Counted from the stretch's first letter, positions 16,023-26,534 are shown. The stretch: DNA of 64,000 nt from Alphaproteobacteria bacterium (GCA_012103295.1 WLXB01000002.1:1-64000); one strand, 5' to 3'. A program made the numbers and translations. The notes: generated by a model from the letters alone, not told the origin.

Positions 16023-17729
16023 TTAGCCCTGCTCTAAGAAGGGGAGGAAACTCTCGCCCCACTTATAGAAATCTTCATCGAGAATCTGAAATTGGCACTT
16101 GGGTGCAGCCTCAGACGCCGCCCGCGTGTGAGGATTATTGGGGTCCCATTCCGAGGTCGCCAAAAGAGTCGGAACCGGCGTGCGCGAAAGTTTTTCGTAG
16201 GTCGGATACGTGAAGTGCGCGTGGTAGGCGGTGCGATACATATTGCCAGCCTTAAGCAGAGAGCAGACCCGCTCGTGCACCATGTCCGTGGCAAGAAACG
16301 GTTCGCGCCAGATAACACCCTGCTGGTCGCGCTTGAACCACGAGTAGTAGATGCCTTGGTCGCGCATTTGGTGCCAACACTGGAGAAGGTGTCCGCCATG
16401 CCAAACCGGCGACACATCCGGTGTGTAATTGGCAATCAGTTCGACCTGTTCCTCTTTTGTGTGTTCAAACACGTTACTCATGATTAAACGACGAACTTGG
16501 CTTGGGTTTTGGAACGCAAAATCAAGCCCGACAAAGCCACCGCCCCACATCCCATAAAAATCGATTTGACTAAGCCCAAGTTGAGCTAAACCTTCCGACA
16601 AAACACTGGCATAGAGATCAACCTCCACACCTTCGGTCGGAATGATTTGATCTGACGCGCCAGACCCGGGCATATCGAACGCAAAGACGGTGCGCTTACC
16701 GATAAAGGATCGCGTAATTGGCTCGACCGTGCCAACAGAACTGGCCGCGTCATGCTGAACAAGAAGCGGAACAGTTTTTGCATCGGCGTTACACTGAAAA
16801 TGCAATTGGCCGCCATCAACGGCGACATAGTCGCGCCACAGAACCCCGGGAATCGGTTTGACCTTGGGTGGAGGCGGGACATCGCTCGCGACCCGATGCT
16901 CCGTTAGAAAAGATAGTGCCTGGGTTTCACCTTTGGTGTGTTCGTCGGCGGTCGCCCGCTGAAGTCTCGCAGCTACAGATGCAATACCGCGCCACGGATC
17001 AAGACCGTCGTGTCGTTGCCTGGCCACCACTAGTGCTGGGCAAGACACTTCGCACAAAATTTCAGCGGCATTGAACGTCCGCGCAGCGTTGTAGCCCGCC
17101 TCATAACCCCGCCCATGCTGTCCGGCACTTAAAAACTGATTCGTCCGGCGTTGCAGCTCACCTGGACTGGGCATGTCAGAATCAACGCGGGTATTGAGGG
17201 CCGGTGTATGCCACGGATGAAACGCGGTCTGTTCGCGTAACATCGCCCAAAGCCAAGCCAAATGACTGCCGTCCCACTGCGGTTCGAATGGCGGAAGTAG
17301 CGCTTTGGCACTGGGCGGCAACTCGAGAGCTCCGGGGAGGTCGAGGTCCCACGCTGCAAGCGCGCTGACGCGCTTTGACGAACGAGGCGCAAAACTGAGC
17401 GCAAGTGCGGCGCCGGCTTGTTCCCCATAGAGCGAGACCGTGTTTAGACCGAGAGCATCAAGCAGAGCGCCAAGGTCTTCGCACAACGGGTTAAGGCTAT
17501 CCGCTGGTTCATCTAGGGCGAAAGACTGACCGTACCCAGCGAGGTCTGGGGCGATCACGGTAAACCGCTCAGACGCTGCCCTGATAAAAGGCTCTAAATC
17601 TTGGGACGACCGTGGCAAGCGATGCAGTGCGATTAGCGGTGGCCCGCTGCCGGCACGCCGGTAGTGGAGCTGTCGCCGCCCGACCGTAACATAATGGCGA
17701 GACAGACCCGGGATGGCAGGCTCAGTCAT
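16023..17729 (-). CDS. Tandem double-domain alpha/beta hydrolase, likely catalytically degenerate
   Basis: A 568-aa fusion of two alpha/beta-hydrolase domains (about 1-285 and 295-568), each starting with a similar strand (HYVTVGRRQLHYR; DYVAVDGGQLHFQ). The domains keep fold landmarks: ALHRLPRSS and VQHDAASS at the oxyanion-hole strand, PDLAGYGQS and FDMPGSGAS in the cap approach. At the nucleophile elbow GxSxG the first reads GEQAG (Gln104) and the second GMWGG (Trp395), so neither has Ser, Asp or Cys there. The usual C-terminal catalytic His also looks absent in domain 2. It follows acnA by 38 bases on the same strand and may be co-transcribed. It could be a binding or regulatory pseudoenzyme; function is unknown. 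Confidence 0.85.
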   Translation of the reverse strand: MTEPAIPGLSRHYVTVGRRQLHYRRAGSGPPLIALHRLPRSSQDLEPFIRAASERFTVIAPDLAGYGQSFALDEPADSLNPLCEDLGALLDALGLNTVSLYGEQAGAALALSFAPRSSKRVSALAAWDLDLPGALELPPSAKALLPPFEPQWDGSHLAWLWAMLREQTAFHPWHTPALNTRVDSDMPSPGELQRRTNQFLSAGQHGRGYEAGYNAARTFNAAEILCEVSCPALVVARQRHDGLDPWRGIASVAARLQRATADEHTKGETQALSFLTEHRVASDVPPPPKVKPIPGVLWRDYVAVDGGQLHFQCNADAKTVPLLVQHDAASSVGTVEPITRSFIGKRTVFAFDMPGSGASDQIIPTEGVEVDLYASVLSEGLAQLGLSQIDFYGMWGGGFVGLDFAFQNPSQVRRLIMSNVFEHTKEEQVELIANYTPDVSPVWHGGHLLQCWHQMRDQGIYYSWFKRDQQGVIWREPFLATDMVHERVCSLLKAGNMYRTAYHAHFTYPTYEKLSRTPVPTLLATSEWDPNNPHTRAASEAAPKCQFQILDEDFYKWGESFLPFLEQG

Positions 17730-17767
17730 CGCTGGCCACCACTCCTAAAAACTGCCGTGGCTCTAAT

Positions 17768-20461
17768 CTATGCCGCCAAGTTGCGGAGAACGTAATGCAG
17801 CACACCACCATTCTTGAAGTAGTCAAGCTCACCTTCCGTATCGATCCGGCACAGGGCTGAGAACGTCTCCGTTGATCCGTCAGGGCGCGTCACTTTGACG
17901 TCGACAGACCCACGCGGAGTGAGGCCAGCCAGACCAGCGATATCGAACAATTCGGTGCCATCAAGCTTTAGGGTTTCGCGAGTTACCCCACCAGTGAACT
18001 GCAATGGCAGAACGCCCATACCAATCAAATTGGAGCGGTGGATACGCTCAAAGCTTTCGGTGATAACCGCCCTGACGCCAAGAAGGTTTGTGCCTTTGGC
18101 AGCCCAATCCCGTGACGACCCCGTGCCGTATTCTTTACCGCCGATGACAACGAGAGGCACGCCGTCCGCTTTGTATTTCATTGCCGCGTCATAGATCGGC
18201 ATGGCCATTGCACCGGGGTGGTACTTGGTCATCCCACCTTCAACACCTGGGACCATTTCATTCTTAATGCGAATATTGGCAAAGGTGCCGCGCATCATCA
18301 CTTCGTGATTGCCGCGCCGCGAGCCATATGAGTTGAAGTCTTTGGCATCAACACCGTGATCAACCAGATACGCTCCGGCAGGGCTATCTTTTTTAATCGC
18401 CCCGGCCGGTGAGATGTGATCGGTGGTTACAGAGTCGCCAAGGATAGCCAAAGGCCGTGCACCTGAAATGTCTTCGATGGCGGATGGTGTCTGGGACATA
18501 CCTTCAAAGTAAGGCGGGTTCCGAACGTAAGTGGAATCACCCTGCCAGCCATAGGTCTCGCTGGGCTCAGCCTTAACCGCCTGCCACTCCTCCGGTCCCT
18601 TGAACACATCCGAATAGCGGGTCGAGAACATTTCAGGAGTTAGAAATTGCTCAACGCAGTCGGACACTTCTTGTGGGCTCGGCCAGACATCCTTCAAGAA
18701 GACGTCGTTGCCATCTTTATCCTGACCGATAGCATCCTTCGTAATATCAATACTCATGGACCCGGCGATGGCATAGGCCACAACCAAGGGCGGACTGGCA
18801 AGATAGTTTGCTTTGATATCTTGGCTAATCCGGCCCTCAAAGTTGCGGTTGCCAGACAACACCGACACGGCAACCAAGTCACCATCGTTGATGCTCTTTG
18901 AAATATTGGCATCGAGCGGACCCGAGTTGCCGATACAGGTGGTGCAACCGTAGCCAACCGTATGGAAACCCAGCGCGTCTAAGTCCTCGGTTAAGCCAGC
19001 CTTGTCGAGATAGTCGGTCACCACCTGCGATCCAGGCGCCAGAGACGTCTTGACCCATGGCTTGCGGGTTAGGCCTTTTTCGCGAGCTTTGCGCGCGACC
19101 AGACCGGCGGCGAACAATACAGATGGGTTAGAGGTGTTCGTGCACGACGTGATGGCAGCGATGACAACGTCACCATCAGTCAATGCGTCTTTGGCCCCTT
19201 CACCACTCAATCCCGTGACCGGCGAAGACGCCGGGCTCGCGTGATCAAAAGTCTTAGTCAGTTGCCCAGCAAACTCTGGGGCCGCTGAGGACAAAGGAAC
19301 ACGATCTTGCGGGCGCTTCGGCCCTGCCAAAGAAGGTTCAACCGTCGAAAGGTCGAGTTCCATCGAATCCGTGAACTCCGGATCAGGGGTATCGTCATCC
19401 CGCCACATGCCTTGGGCCTTGGCATAGGCTTCAACCAGCGCAACGCGATCCGCGTCCCGACCGGTAAAGGCCAGGTAGCGACAGACTTCTTTGTCGATCG
19501 GGAAGAAGCCACAAGTGGCACCGTATTCCGGGGCCATGTTGGCGATGGTGGCGCGGTCCGTCAGAGACAACCCAGAAAGTCCTGGGCCATAAAACTCGAC
19601 GAACTTGCCGACCACACCTTTAGAGCGCAGCATTTGCGTAACCGTTAAAACCAGGTCAGTCGCCGTCGTGCCTTCTTTTAGCCGACCGTTCAACTTGAAG
19701 CCGACAACTTCAGGAATAAGCATGGAAACCGGCTGGCCGAGCATTGCTGCTTCGGCCTCAATACCACCAACACCCCAGCCCAAGACCGCCAGGCCGTTGA
19801 CCATCGTTGTGTGACTGTCTGTCCCGACGAGCGTATCGGGATAGGCCACCGTCTTGCCGTCCTCATCTCCGGTCCACACCACTTGGGCGAGGTACTCAAC
19901 ATTGACCTGGTGGCAAATGCCGGTGCCGGGAGGCACCACGCGGAAGTTATCGAAACCCCCTTGGCCCCACCGCAGAAACTCATAGCGCTCACGGTTGCGG
20001 GTAAATTCAAGATCGATGTTCTTGCCCATCGCATCGGGAGACGCATAGGCATCAACCATAACCGAGTGATCGATTACCAGGTCGACCGGCGACAACGGAT
20101 TGATTTGCTGAGCGTCCCCTCCGAGGGCCTGCATGGCTTCACGCATGGCGGCCAAATCAACAACAGCCGGAACGCCAGTGAAATCTTGCATCAGCACGCG
20201 CGCCGGGCGGTAGGCGATTTCCTCACTGGATTTGCGGTCTTTTAGCCAAGCCGAGATCGCTTTAACGTGGTCCGTGTTGACGGACTTGCCGTCCTCATAG
20301 CGCAGGAGATTCTCAAGCAAAACCTTCAGAGAGAATGGGAGTCGGGCGACGTCACCGATGCCGGCTTCTTCTGCTGCTGGGATGCTGAAGTAATCGTAAG
20401 ATTTACCGTCAACATCAAGCGTGCGGCGGGTTTTCAAGGTATCATGACCGGTGAGCGCCAT
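17768..20461 (-). CDS. acnA: Aconitate hydratase AcnA
   Basis: An 897-aa TCA-cycle aconitase (citrate to isocitrate) of the AcnA/IRP1 type. The 4Fe-4S ligands are visible as Cys in [12 protein letters not shown] (about 440) and CTTC in [10 protein letters not shown] (about 506 and 509). The C-terminal swivel domain has [19 protein letters not shown] 20461 begins MALTGHDTL and has AGGGGA 8 bases upstream. The reading can be extended 131 residues upstream, but this part has no aconitase character and overlaps the start of ccmA. The divergent gap of about 190 bases to ccmA holds both promoters. Confidence 0.97.
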   Translation of the reverse strand: MALTGHDTLKTRRTLDVDGKSYDYFSIPAAEEAGIGDVARLPFSLKVLLENLLRYEDGKSVNTDHVKAISAWLKDRKSSEEIAYRPARVLMQDFTGVPAVVDLAAMREAMQALGGDAQQINPLSPVDLVIDHSVMVDAYASPDAMGKNIDLEFTRNRERYEFLRWGQGGFDNFRVVPPGTGICHQVNVEYLAQVVWTGDEDGKTVAYPDTLVGTDSHTTMVNGLAVLGWGVGGIEAEAAMLGQPVSMLIPEVVGFKLNGRLKEGTTATDLVLTVTQMLRSKGVVGKFVEFYGPGLSGLSLTDRATIANMAPEYGATCGFFPIDKEVCRYLAFTGRDADRVALVEAYAKAQGMWRDDDTPDPEFTDSMELDLSTVEPSLAGPKRPQDRVPLSSAAPEFAGQLTKTFDHASPASSPVTGLSGEGAKDALTDGDVVIAAITSCTNTSNPSVLFAAGLVARKAREKGLTRKPWVKTSLAPGSQVVTDYLDKAGLTEDLDALGFHTVGYGCTTCIGNSGPLDANISKSINDGDLVAVSVLSGNRNFEGRISQDIKANYLASPPLVVAYAIAGSMSIDITKDAIGQDKDGNDVFLKDVWPSPQEVSDCVEQFLTPEMFSTRYSDVFKGPEEWQAVKAEPSETYGWQGDSTYVRNPPYFEGMSQTPSAIEDISGARPLAILGDSVTTDHISPAGAIKKDSPAGAYLVDHGVDAKDFNSYGSRRGNHEVMMRGTFANIRIKNEMVPGVEGGMTKYHPGAMAMPIYDAAMKYKADGVPLVVIGGKEYGTGSSRDWAAKGTNLLGVRAVITESFERIHRSNLIGMGVLPLQFTGGVTRETLKLDGTELFDIAGLAGLTPRGSVDVKVTRPDGSTETFSALCRIDTEGELDYFKNGGVLHYVLRNLAA

Positions 20462-20651
20462 AGCTGTGTCCCCTTTATTATGTGACCAGGTGCTGTGCGG
20501 GCTTAAGTATAAAGACTCCCGCTTTTCCGCGGCATCATCCACATCCCTCAGGGGTTGTCCAGTCCTGGCCGAAGCCGTCGGCGGCGAAAGAACAGCCCTT
20601 TTTTCGTGATTTCTCCGTGAGTTTGTGGCGGGTTTCGCTATGGTTCCGACC

Positions 20652-21290
20652 ATGTCTGAAAGTAAGCAACCTTCCACCCATCTTGATGTCAGCGGCCTCT
20701 CGGCTCGCCGCGGCGGCCGCACGATCTTCGAAGGTCTTTCTTTCTCGCTGATCAACGGCACATCTTTGATGGTTACCGGACCCAATGGCAGTGGAAAATC
20801 AACCTTGCTCCGTATTCTCGCTGGGCTACTGCGCAGCGAGGCTGGAACGATCACTCTTACCCCAGAAGACGGGGCAGAGATTTGTTACGCCGGACACCGC
20901 GACGGACTAAAAGGTGGCCTGACGGTAGAGGAAAACCTTGGCTTTTGGGCCAAGCTATATGGTGCGAACCAAGAGGCCGTGGAACAGGCCATCGATCGCA
21001 TGGCTCTAGAAACCGTCCTTGATATGCCAGCCGACATGCTCTCTGCCGGCTGGAGGCGGCGGGCTGGACTGGCGCGACTGGCGTTGGGCACAGCACCCAT
21101 TTGGGTTCTCGATGAGCCCTACACAGCCTTAGATGCTGAGAACGTCGTGCGGATCGACGGCGTCCTGAATGACCACGTCAATGCTGGCGGCATCGTTGTA
21201 TTGGCCACCCATCAGGCGCCAGGATTTACCCCGAGCAACCAAATCAATATGGCGAACTACCCGGCCAAGACATCTGAGGTGGACTGGTGA
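20652..21290 (+). CDS. ccmA: Haem exporter ATP-binding subunit CcmA
   Basis: ATPase of the CcmABCD complex that releases holo-CcmE in System I cytochrome c maturation. Walker A is [14 protein letters not shown], the signature is [14 protein letters not shown] (a LSxGxxRR variant usual in CcmA), and Walker B is [13 protein letters not shown]. It lacks membrane segments. The start is uncertain: ATG 20652 (MSESKQ) is preferred, with ATG 20640 and GTG 20625 also in frame and no strong ribosome site. It overlaps ccmB by 4 bases (GTGA). Confidence 0.93.
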   Translation: MSESKQPSTHLDVSGLSARRGGRTIFEGLSFSLINGTSLMVTGPNGSGKSTLLRILAGLLRSEAGTITLTPEDGAEICYAGHRDGLKGGLTVEENLGFWAKLYGANQEAVEQAIDRMALETVLDMPADMLSAGWRRRAGLARLALGTAPIWVLDEPYTALDAENVVRIDGVLNDHVNAGGIVVLATHQAPGFTPSNQINMANYPAKTSEVDW

Positions 21291-21952
21291 AGTCCTTTTT
21301 CATCCTGATTGGCCGAGACCTCCGTTTATCCATCAGACATCGCGCGGACACGATCATGGTGGCCGGCTTCTTTGCCATTACCGTAATCCTGTTTCCGTTT
21401 GGGATCGGGCCGGAGCCTGGCGTGCTCGAACGCGTAGGCGCTGGTATCCTCTGGGTCACCGCACTCCTGGCCTCCCTTCTCTCTCTTGACCATTTATTCT
21501 CAGACGATGAGCAAGATGGTGCGCTCGACCTATTGCTCACTGCACCGGTAGCCCCAACGACCGTCGTTGCTGCCAAAATTACCGCGCACTGGCTGACCAC
21601 CGGATTACCTTTGACCCTGCTGGCACCGATCCTCGGTGTCGCGCTGCAAATGCCGAGTGAATCAACACTGCCAATGATCACGGCCTTGCTGATCGGAACA
21701 CCAACCCTCAGCCTGATCGGTGCAGTTGGCGCAGCCCTAACACTAGGCGCCCGGCGGCGCGGCGTTCTGTTGCCGTTGGTTATTTTACCGCTGTATATCC
21801 CTATTCTAATTTTCGGGGTTGGCGCCATCGACACGTCAGGCATGGGCTTTGACGCCAACGGATTGTTTGCCGTGCTTGGAGGGTTTTTGCTTATGGCTGC
21901 CGCGCTTTGTCCCTGGGCCGCGGCTGTCGCCCTCAGAATCGCTACGGAGTAG
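21287..21952 (+). CDS. ccmB: Haem exporter membrane subunit CcmB
   Basis: A 221-aa integral membrane subunit of CcmABCD with about six hydrophobic helices. Conserved features are FFAITVILFPFGIGPEP, HLFSDDEQDGALDLLLTAPV and the later GTPTLSLIGAVGAALTLGARRRGVLLPLV segment. It begins at a GTG overlapping the ccmA stop (GTGA), indicating translational coupling. Confidence 0.95.
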   Translation: MKSFFILIGRDLRLSIRHRADTIMVAGFFAITVILFPFGIGPEPGVLERVGAGILWVTALLASLLSLDHLFSDDEQDGALDLLLTAPVAPTTVVAAKITAHWLTTGLPLTLLAPILGVALQMPSESTLPMITALLIGTPTLSLIGAVGAALTLGARRRGVLLPLVILPLYIPILIFGVGAIDTSGMGFDANGLFAVLGGFLLMAAALCPWAAAVALRIATE

Positions 21953-22044
21953 ACCGATAATCGCGGCCGATAACCCTATAAGCACGGCCAATTTCTGCCG
22001 ATTCCGGTTGGCAAAATTGGACTGAACAGGTAAGCCTTGGGCTT

Positions 22045-22758
22045 ATGCATGCCTTTGCCAACCCGACCCGTTTTTTAAAACTTGCGGCCGTGATCCAGCC
22101 TTGGGCGATCGGCCTTTGCATCTTTTGTTTTGCGATTGGCTTGCCGATGGCCGTGGTGTTTTCTCCACCCGACTATCAACAGGGCGAAACTGTCCGGATC
22201 ATGTACATCCATGTCCCGTCCGCTTGGATGGGGTTGTTTGCCTATGGCGTTATGGCGGCCGGCAGCGCGTCATACCTGATATGGCGGCATCCGGTGGCCA
22301 ACATGATTGCCAAAGCCTCCGCGCCAATTGGCGCGATGTTCACAGCCCTTTGTCTTCTCACCGGTATGTTATGGGGCGAACCGATGTGGGGCACACCTTG
22401 GGTTTGGGACGCACGCCTGACATCTATGCTGGTGCTGTTTTTTCTTTACCTGGGGTATATGGCGTTGGGTGATGCCTTTGATAGCCCCGAGCAAGGCGAC
22501 AAAGCGGCGGCCATTCTTGCACTGGTCGGATCGGTCAACCTTCCCATTATCAAATTCTCTGTTGATTGGTGGAACAGTTTGCATCAACCGTCGATCTTCT
22601 CAATGGCCGGCGTCTCGGTCGATTCAGCGATGCTGCCGCCCTTGTTCTTAATGGTTGGTGCCTTCCAATTCTATTACGTGGTGGTGGTTCTAATGCGCGT
22701 CCGCGCTCAGGTTCTGGCCGCGAAAGTCCGTGCCGCCCGCCTTATGCGCGCCGCATAG
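22045..22758 (+). CDS. ccmC: Haem lyase-associated membrane protein CcmC
   Basis: A 237-aa protein with six membrane helices that presents haem to CcmE. It carries the tryptophan-rich motif WGEPMWGTPWVWDARLTS at about 110-127, and flanking His residues (MYIHVPSAWM about 58 and SLHQPSIF about 180) that ligate haem in the family. A 92-base gap separates it from ccmB, with a weak ribosome site before ATG 22045. Confidence 0.96.
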   Translation: MHAFANPTRFLKLAAVIQPWAIGLCIFCFAIGLPMAVVFSPPDYQQGETVRIMYIHVPSAWMGLFAYGVMAAGSASYLIWRHPVANMIAKASAPIGAMFTALCLLTGMLWGEPMWGTPWVWDARLTSMLVLFFLYLGYMALGDAFDSPEQGDKAAAILALVGSVNLPIIKFSVDWWNSLHQPSIFSMAGVSVDSAMLPPLFLMVGAFQFYYVVVVLMRVRAQVLAAKVRAARLMRAA

Positions 22759-22815
22759 CAGAAATACTGTTATAAATGGCAGCGCCTGCAATACAGATTT
22801 GATCGGTCCAACGCA

Positions 22816-23028
22816 TTGAACTCACTTCAAGACATACTAGATATGGGCGGGTACGCCGCTTTCGTTTGGCCAGCCTATGGCCTGGCTGTGATCGGATTGA
22901 TGACCTTGTTCGTTCTCTCTCGACGTTCAGTTGCGACGCGCCAAGCCGAATTGGATCGCCTCCGTCCGCCGAAGGCTGACGCCCCGGACACCCTGCAGAA
23001 CAATGGAGTAAACGATGGCGAAACGTAA
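22816..23028 (+). CDS. ccmD: Haem exporter protein CcmD
   Basis: A 70-aa single-pass protein that stabilises the CcmABCE complex. The family pattern MGGYAAFVWPAYGL followed by a hydrophobic helix and a basic cytoplasmic tail (RRSVATRQAELDRL) is clear. The start is TTG 22816; an alternative is ATG 22843 in MGGYAAF. The 3' end overlaps ccmE by 14 bases. Confidence 0.9.
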   Translation: MNSLQDILDMGGYAAFVWPAYGLAVIGLMTLFVLSRRSVATRQAELDRLRPPKADAPDTLQNNGVNDGET

Positions 23029-23500
23029 AACCCAACGGTTGTACTTCGTGCTACTCGGTGGACTTGCCGTAGCAACCGGCATCGCTTTGGTGCTGACCGC
23101 GTTCGAGGACAGCATCGTTTTTTTCTACAGCCCTTCAGAAATTAGCCAGCAGAGTTTGTCTCCCGGGCAACGTGTTCGCATTGGAGGACTGGTCGAAATG
23201 GGAAGCGTCAATGCTGTCGGCGACACGGTGTCTTTCACGGTGACAGACACCGCCGAAACTTTGGATGTGACCTATCGCGGCATCCTTCCCGATCTGTTTC
23301 GCGAAGGTCAGGGCATTGTCGCCGAAGGCTATGTATTGGCATCCGGCGTTTTTCAAGCCTCCGATGTGCTCGCCAAACACGATGAGACATACATGCCACC
23401 GGAAGTCGCCGACGCGATTAAAGCCGCCGGTGAATGGCGTGGCGATGACAGTGCGACAACCCAAAAGACGGCTGCCACTGAAAGCACTGCTACGCCGTGA
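23015..23500 (+). CDS. ccmE: Cytochrome c-type biogenesis haem chaperone CcmE
   Basis: A 161-aa haem chaperone anchored by an N-terminal helix (YFVLLGGLAVATGIALVL). The periplasmic OB-fold domain ends in the haem-binding motif LAKHDETYMPPE, with the covalent haem His at about 122. A flexible Thr/Ala-rich tail follows. It receives haem from CcmC and passes it to CcmF/CcmH. Confidence 0.97.
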   Translation: MAKRKTQRLYFVLLGGLAVATGIALVLTAFEDSIVFFYSPSEISQQSLSPGQRVRIGGLVEMGSVNAVGDTVSFTVTDTAETLDVTYRGILPDLFREGQGIVAEGYVLASGVFQASDVLAKHDETYMPPEVADAIKAAGEWRGDDSATTQKTAATESTATP

Positions 23501-25482
23501 ACCCTGAACTTGGTCATTTCGCGCTCGCCTTAGCGCTTCCTGTGGCGCTGGTGCAATCCATCATTCCGCTGATCGGTGCCTATCGCCGTGACGCCGCGCT
23601 GATGGCAGTGGCCGGCCCCGCTGCACTAGCGCAGATGTTGCTAATCGGCGCCGCCTTTGCAGCCCTTACCCAAGCGTTCATTGCATCGGATTTTTCGGTG
23701 GTGAACGTGTATCAAAACTCGCACACCTCCAAACCACTGCTCTACAAAATCAGCGGTGTTTGGGGAAACCACGAAGGTTCATTGTTGTTGTGGGTTTCTA
23801 TACTCGCCGTGTTTGGCGCCGCTGTCGCTGCCTTCGGAGCCGGCCTGCCTGACCGATTGAAAGCACGAGCGCTCGCCGTTCAAGGTTTGATTGGCGCCGG
23901 GTTCCTTGCGTTCATTCTATTTACCTCCAACCCGTTCCTGCGCATCGATCCCGCGCCGGTTCAGGGCATGGGGCTCAACCCTCTACTACAAGACCCTGGC
24001 CTCGCCTTTCATCCGCCGATGCTCTACCTCGGCTACGTCGGTTTCTCGATGGCGTTTTCTTTCGCCGTAGCGGCCCTGCTTGAAGGCCGGGTCGACGCTG
24101 CATGGGCGCGATGGGTGCGGCCCTGGACCTTAGCGGCGTGGTCTTTTCTCACCGTCGGCATCGGGCTTGGATCGTGGTGGGCCTACTACGAGTTAGGCTG
24201 GGGCGGCTGGTGGTTTTGGGATCCGGTTGAGAATGCGTCTTTCATTCCGTGGCTGACCGGTACCGCGTTGTTGCACTCTGCGATCGTTGTGGAAAAACGA
24301 GAAGCTTTGAAGAGCTGGACGATCTTGCTCGCGATCATCACGTTCTCTCTAAGTCTGCTTGGCACCTTCCTCGTCCGCTCAGGAATTTTGACATCAGTCC
24401 ACGCTTTTGCTGCTGATCCAACCCGCGGTGTGTTCGTGCTTATGCTTCTAGCGCTTGCCGTTGGGGGATCGCTGACGCTGTATGCCATCCGCGCGCCAAA
24501 ATTGGAGCCAGGCGGCTTATTTGCACCGGTGTCACGGGAAAGCGGTTTGCTGATCAATAATCTCTTTCTCACAACGGCCGCGGCCACGGTTTTACTGGGC
24601 ACGCTGTATCCTCTGATTGCGGAAGCATTGGAACTTGGCAAACTGTCCGTTGGTGCACCGTATTTTAACACCGTATTTATTCCGCTCATGGTGCCGCTTG
24701 TCCTTCTTATGGGCATCGGGCCGATGATGGCCTGGAAGAGAAGCGATTTGGCCGGCATTTTGGGTCGGCTCAAAGGCGCACTGGCAGCTGTCGCGATTGT
24801 GTTTGCGATAGCACTCGCACTGAGTGGGATTGCTGTCGTAGATATCGCAGGGTCCGCTGGGATTGCATTGGCGACCTGGCTTTTTTCGTCTTCCCTCATC
24901 GAATGGGCAGGGCGTGTCCGTTTATTCAAAGGGGCACCGTCTGACGTTTGGCGACGGATTCGCTCATTACCCCGCGCCTCCCATGGCATGACCGTCGCCC
25001 ACATGGGAATGGCAATACTCATTGTCGGCGTCTCCGGGTCCAGTGCGTGGAAGCAAGAAAATATTCTGACCATGGCAGCTGGGGAAAACGTAACTGTCGC
25101 TGGTTTTGAAATCACATTTAACGGCGCAGAGTTGATCCAGGGGCCCAACTACGAATCTCTTCAAGGATCATTTTCGGCCAAACGTGGTGGATCATCCGTA
25201 GCACTGACACCAGAGCGCCGGGTTTATGACCAGCCGGTACAGCAAACCACCGAGGCCGCTATTCATACGACGTTCTGGGCTGATCTCTATGTCGTTCTGG
25301 GTGATGGTCCGACCGACGATCGGCGCTACGTGGTGCGCGCCTATTTCGAACCCTTCGTTCCATTCCTCTGGTACGGCATACTGATGATGGGCTTCGGCGG
25401 TTTGATCTCTCTTAGTGATCGACGTCACCGCATCGGTGCGCCACGCCGAGCGGCGGCCGTAGCCGAGCCCGCAAAGGCATAG
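23497..25482 (+). CDS. ccmF: Haem lyase subunit CcmF
   Basis: A 661-aa multi-helix haem lyase that attaches haem to apocytochrome c with CcmH and CcmI. Conserved motifs include KISGVWGNHEGSLLLWV (about 82-98) and the WWD-like GWGGWWFWDPVENASFIPW around 233-251. The later segments LLGTFLVRSGILTSVHAFA and AHMGMAILIVGVSGS are also typical. The GTG start overlaps ccmE by 4 bases (GTGA). Confidence 0.97.
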   Translation: MNPELGHFALALALPVALVQSIIPLIGAYRRDAALMAVAGPAALAQMLLIGAAFAALTQAFIASDFSVVNVYQNSHTSKPLLYKISGVWGNHEGSLLLWVSILAVFGAAVAAFGAGLPDRLKARALAVQGLIGAGFLAFILFTSNPFLRIDPAPVQGMGLNPLLQDPGLAFHPPMLYLGYVGFSMAFSFAVAALLEGRVDAAWARWVRPWTLAAWSFLTVGIGLGSWWAYYELGWGGWWFWDPVENASFIPWLTGTALLHSAIVVEKREALKSWTILLAIITFSLSLLGTFLVRSGILTSVHAFAADPTRGVFVLMLLALAVGGSLTLYAIRAPKLEPGGLFAPVSRESGLLINNLFLTTAAATVLLGTLYPLIAEALELGKLSVGAPYFNTVFIPLMVPLVLLMGIGPMMAWKRSDLAGILGRLKGALAAVAIVFAIALALSGIAVVDIAGSAGIALATWLFSSSLIEWAGRVRLFKGAPSDVWRRIRSLPRASHGMTVAHMGMAILIVGVSGSSAWKQENILTMAAGENVTVAGFEITFNGAELIQGPNYESLQGSFSAKRGGSSVALTPERRVYDQPVQQTTEAAIHTTFWADLYVVLGDGPTDDRRYVVRAYFEPFVPFLWYGILMMGFGGLISLSDRRHRIGAPRRAAAVAEPAKA

Positions 25483-25485
25483 CGC

Positions 25486-26058
25486 ATGGACGACATACAA
25501 GAAAAACGAAGTCCAAGGCGCTGGACCGCGATCTTACCTGTGGTCATCGTGGCCCTACTTGTCGGTGCGTTTGCGAAACGCCTGATGGATGTAGAGGGCG
25601 GACAAGACCCACAACAGGTCCAATCTGTTTTGTTGGACACCCCGGTTCCAGACATTGATCTGCCACCGCTGCCTGATCGCGGGGCAGGATTAACAACGGC
25701 TGATCTCAAACGAGATGTTAGTCTCGTCAACGTTTGGGGGTCCTGGTGCGTCGCCTGTCTATCGGAGCATCCGCTCCTCATGGACGTAGCTGAACAGAAC
25801 GATATTCCCTTACATGGCATCGCGTGGCGCGATGAACCATCGGCTAGTGTGCGATGGCTGGCTCGTAACGGCGATCCGTATGATTTGATCGGTCAGGATC
25901 CAGTAAGCGAGGCCGCTATTGCTTTTGGCGTCACTGGCGCGCCTGAGACGTTTGTCGTCGATGCGGACGGCATCATTCGATACAAACACATTGGGCCGAT
26001 CACGCCGGATGCGTGGAGCAATACGATCGCCCCCCTGGTGGAGCAACTCCGCCAGTGA
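25486..26058 (+). CDS. ccmG: Thiol:disulphide interchange protein CcmG/DsbE
   Basis: A 190-aa membrane-anchored thioredoxin-like reductant for the apocytochrome c thiols. One N-terminal helix (WTAILPVVIVALLVGAF) is followed by the active site WGSWCVACLSEHP with C88/C91, and GAPETFVVDADG containing the cis-Pro. ATG 25486 is 3 bases after the ccmF stop. Confidence 0.95.
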   Translation: MDDIQEKRSPRRWTAILPVVIVALLVGAFAKRLMDVEGGQDPQQVQSVLLDTPVPDIDLPPLPDRGAGLTTADLKRDVSLVNVWGSWCVACLSEHPLLMDVAEQNDIPLHGIAWRDEPSASVRWLARNGDPYDLIGQDPVSEAAIAFGVTGAPETFVVDADGIIRYKHIGPITPDAWSNTIAPLVEQLRQ

Positions 26059-26534
26059 AGCCGACAGGAATTATTTGCGGGCTACTCTTCGCCTCTCTCT
26101 TGGCAATTGCGGCTCACGCCGTCGAGCCAGACGAGATGCTCGAAGACCCGGCACTTGAAGAACGCGCCCGCGTAATCAGTCAGGATCTCAGATGCGTTGT
26201 CTGTCAGAACGAAACCATAGATGAGTCAAATGCCACTTTAGCGCAAGACATGCGTCGTCTGGTGCGCCAACGCATTCTCGCCGGTGACAGCAATGAGGCC
26301 GTCCTTGCCTATATGGTTGATCGATACGGAGATTTCGTATTGCTGCGGCCACGGTTTACATCACAAACACTTCTACTGTGGGTCGGACCGTTCTTATTGC
26401 TCGTCGGCGGCGCATTCGCGGCGGCACGCTACATCAAACGACCGGTGGTAACCGATTTATCCGACTTGTCTGACGAGGAACTGGTCGAAGTGAACGTATT
26501 GATGAAAGAAACCGACGGGTCTGACTCACAATGA
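26055..26534 (+). CDS. ccmH: Cytochrome c maturation protein CcmH
   Basis: A 159-aa membrane protein with signal segment IICGLLFASLLAIAAHA and the redox motif LRCVVCQNETIDESNA with C47/C50, which handles apocytochrome disulphides. A C-terminal helix (TLLLWVGPFLLLVGGAFAAA) anchors it. The GTG 26055 start overlaps the ccmG stop (GTGA). The reading can be extended upstream to 26013, but that part has no signal and lies inside ccmG. Confidence 0.95.
   Translation: MKPTGIICGLLFASLLAIAAHAVEPDEMLEDPALEERARVISQDLRCVVCQNETIDESNATLAQDMRRLVRQRILAGDSNEAVLAYMVDRYGDFVLLRPRFTSQTLLLWVGPFLLLVGGAFAAARYIKRPVVTDLSDLSDEELVEVNVLMKETDGSDSQ

Noticed and set aside
20462..20854. 131-residue N-terminal extension of aconitase
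   Set aside because: Overlaps the start of ccmA, Arg/Pro-rich, no aconitase pattern; the ATG 20461 has a good ribosome site.
21244..21858. Minus-strand reading of 204 codons opposite ccmB
   Set aside because: Shadow of ccmB, low-complexity Arg/Ser/Pro composition, no ribosome site.
24186..25148. Long minus-strand reading of 320 codons opposite ccmF
   Set aside because: It mirrors the helical, low-charge codons of ccmF, has no homologous pattern, and the ccmF frame has full family motifs.
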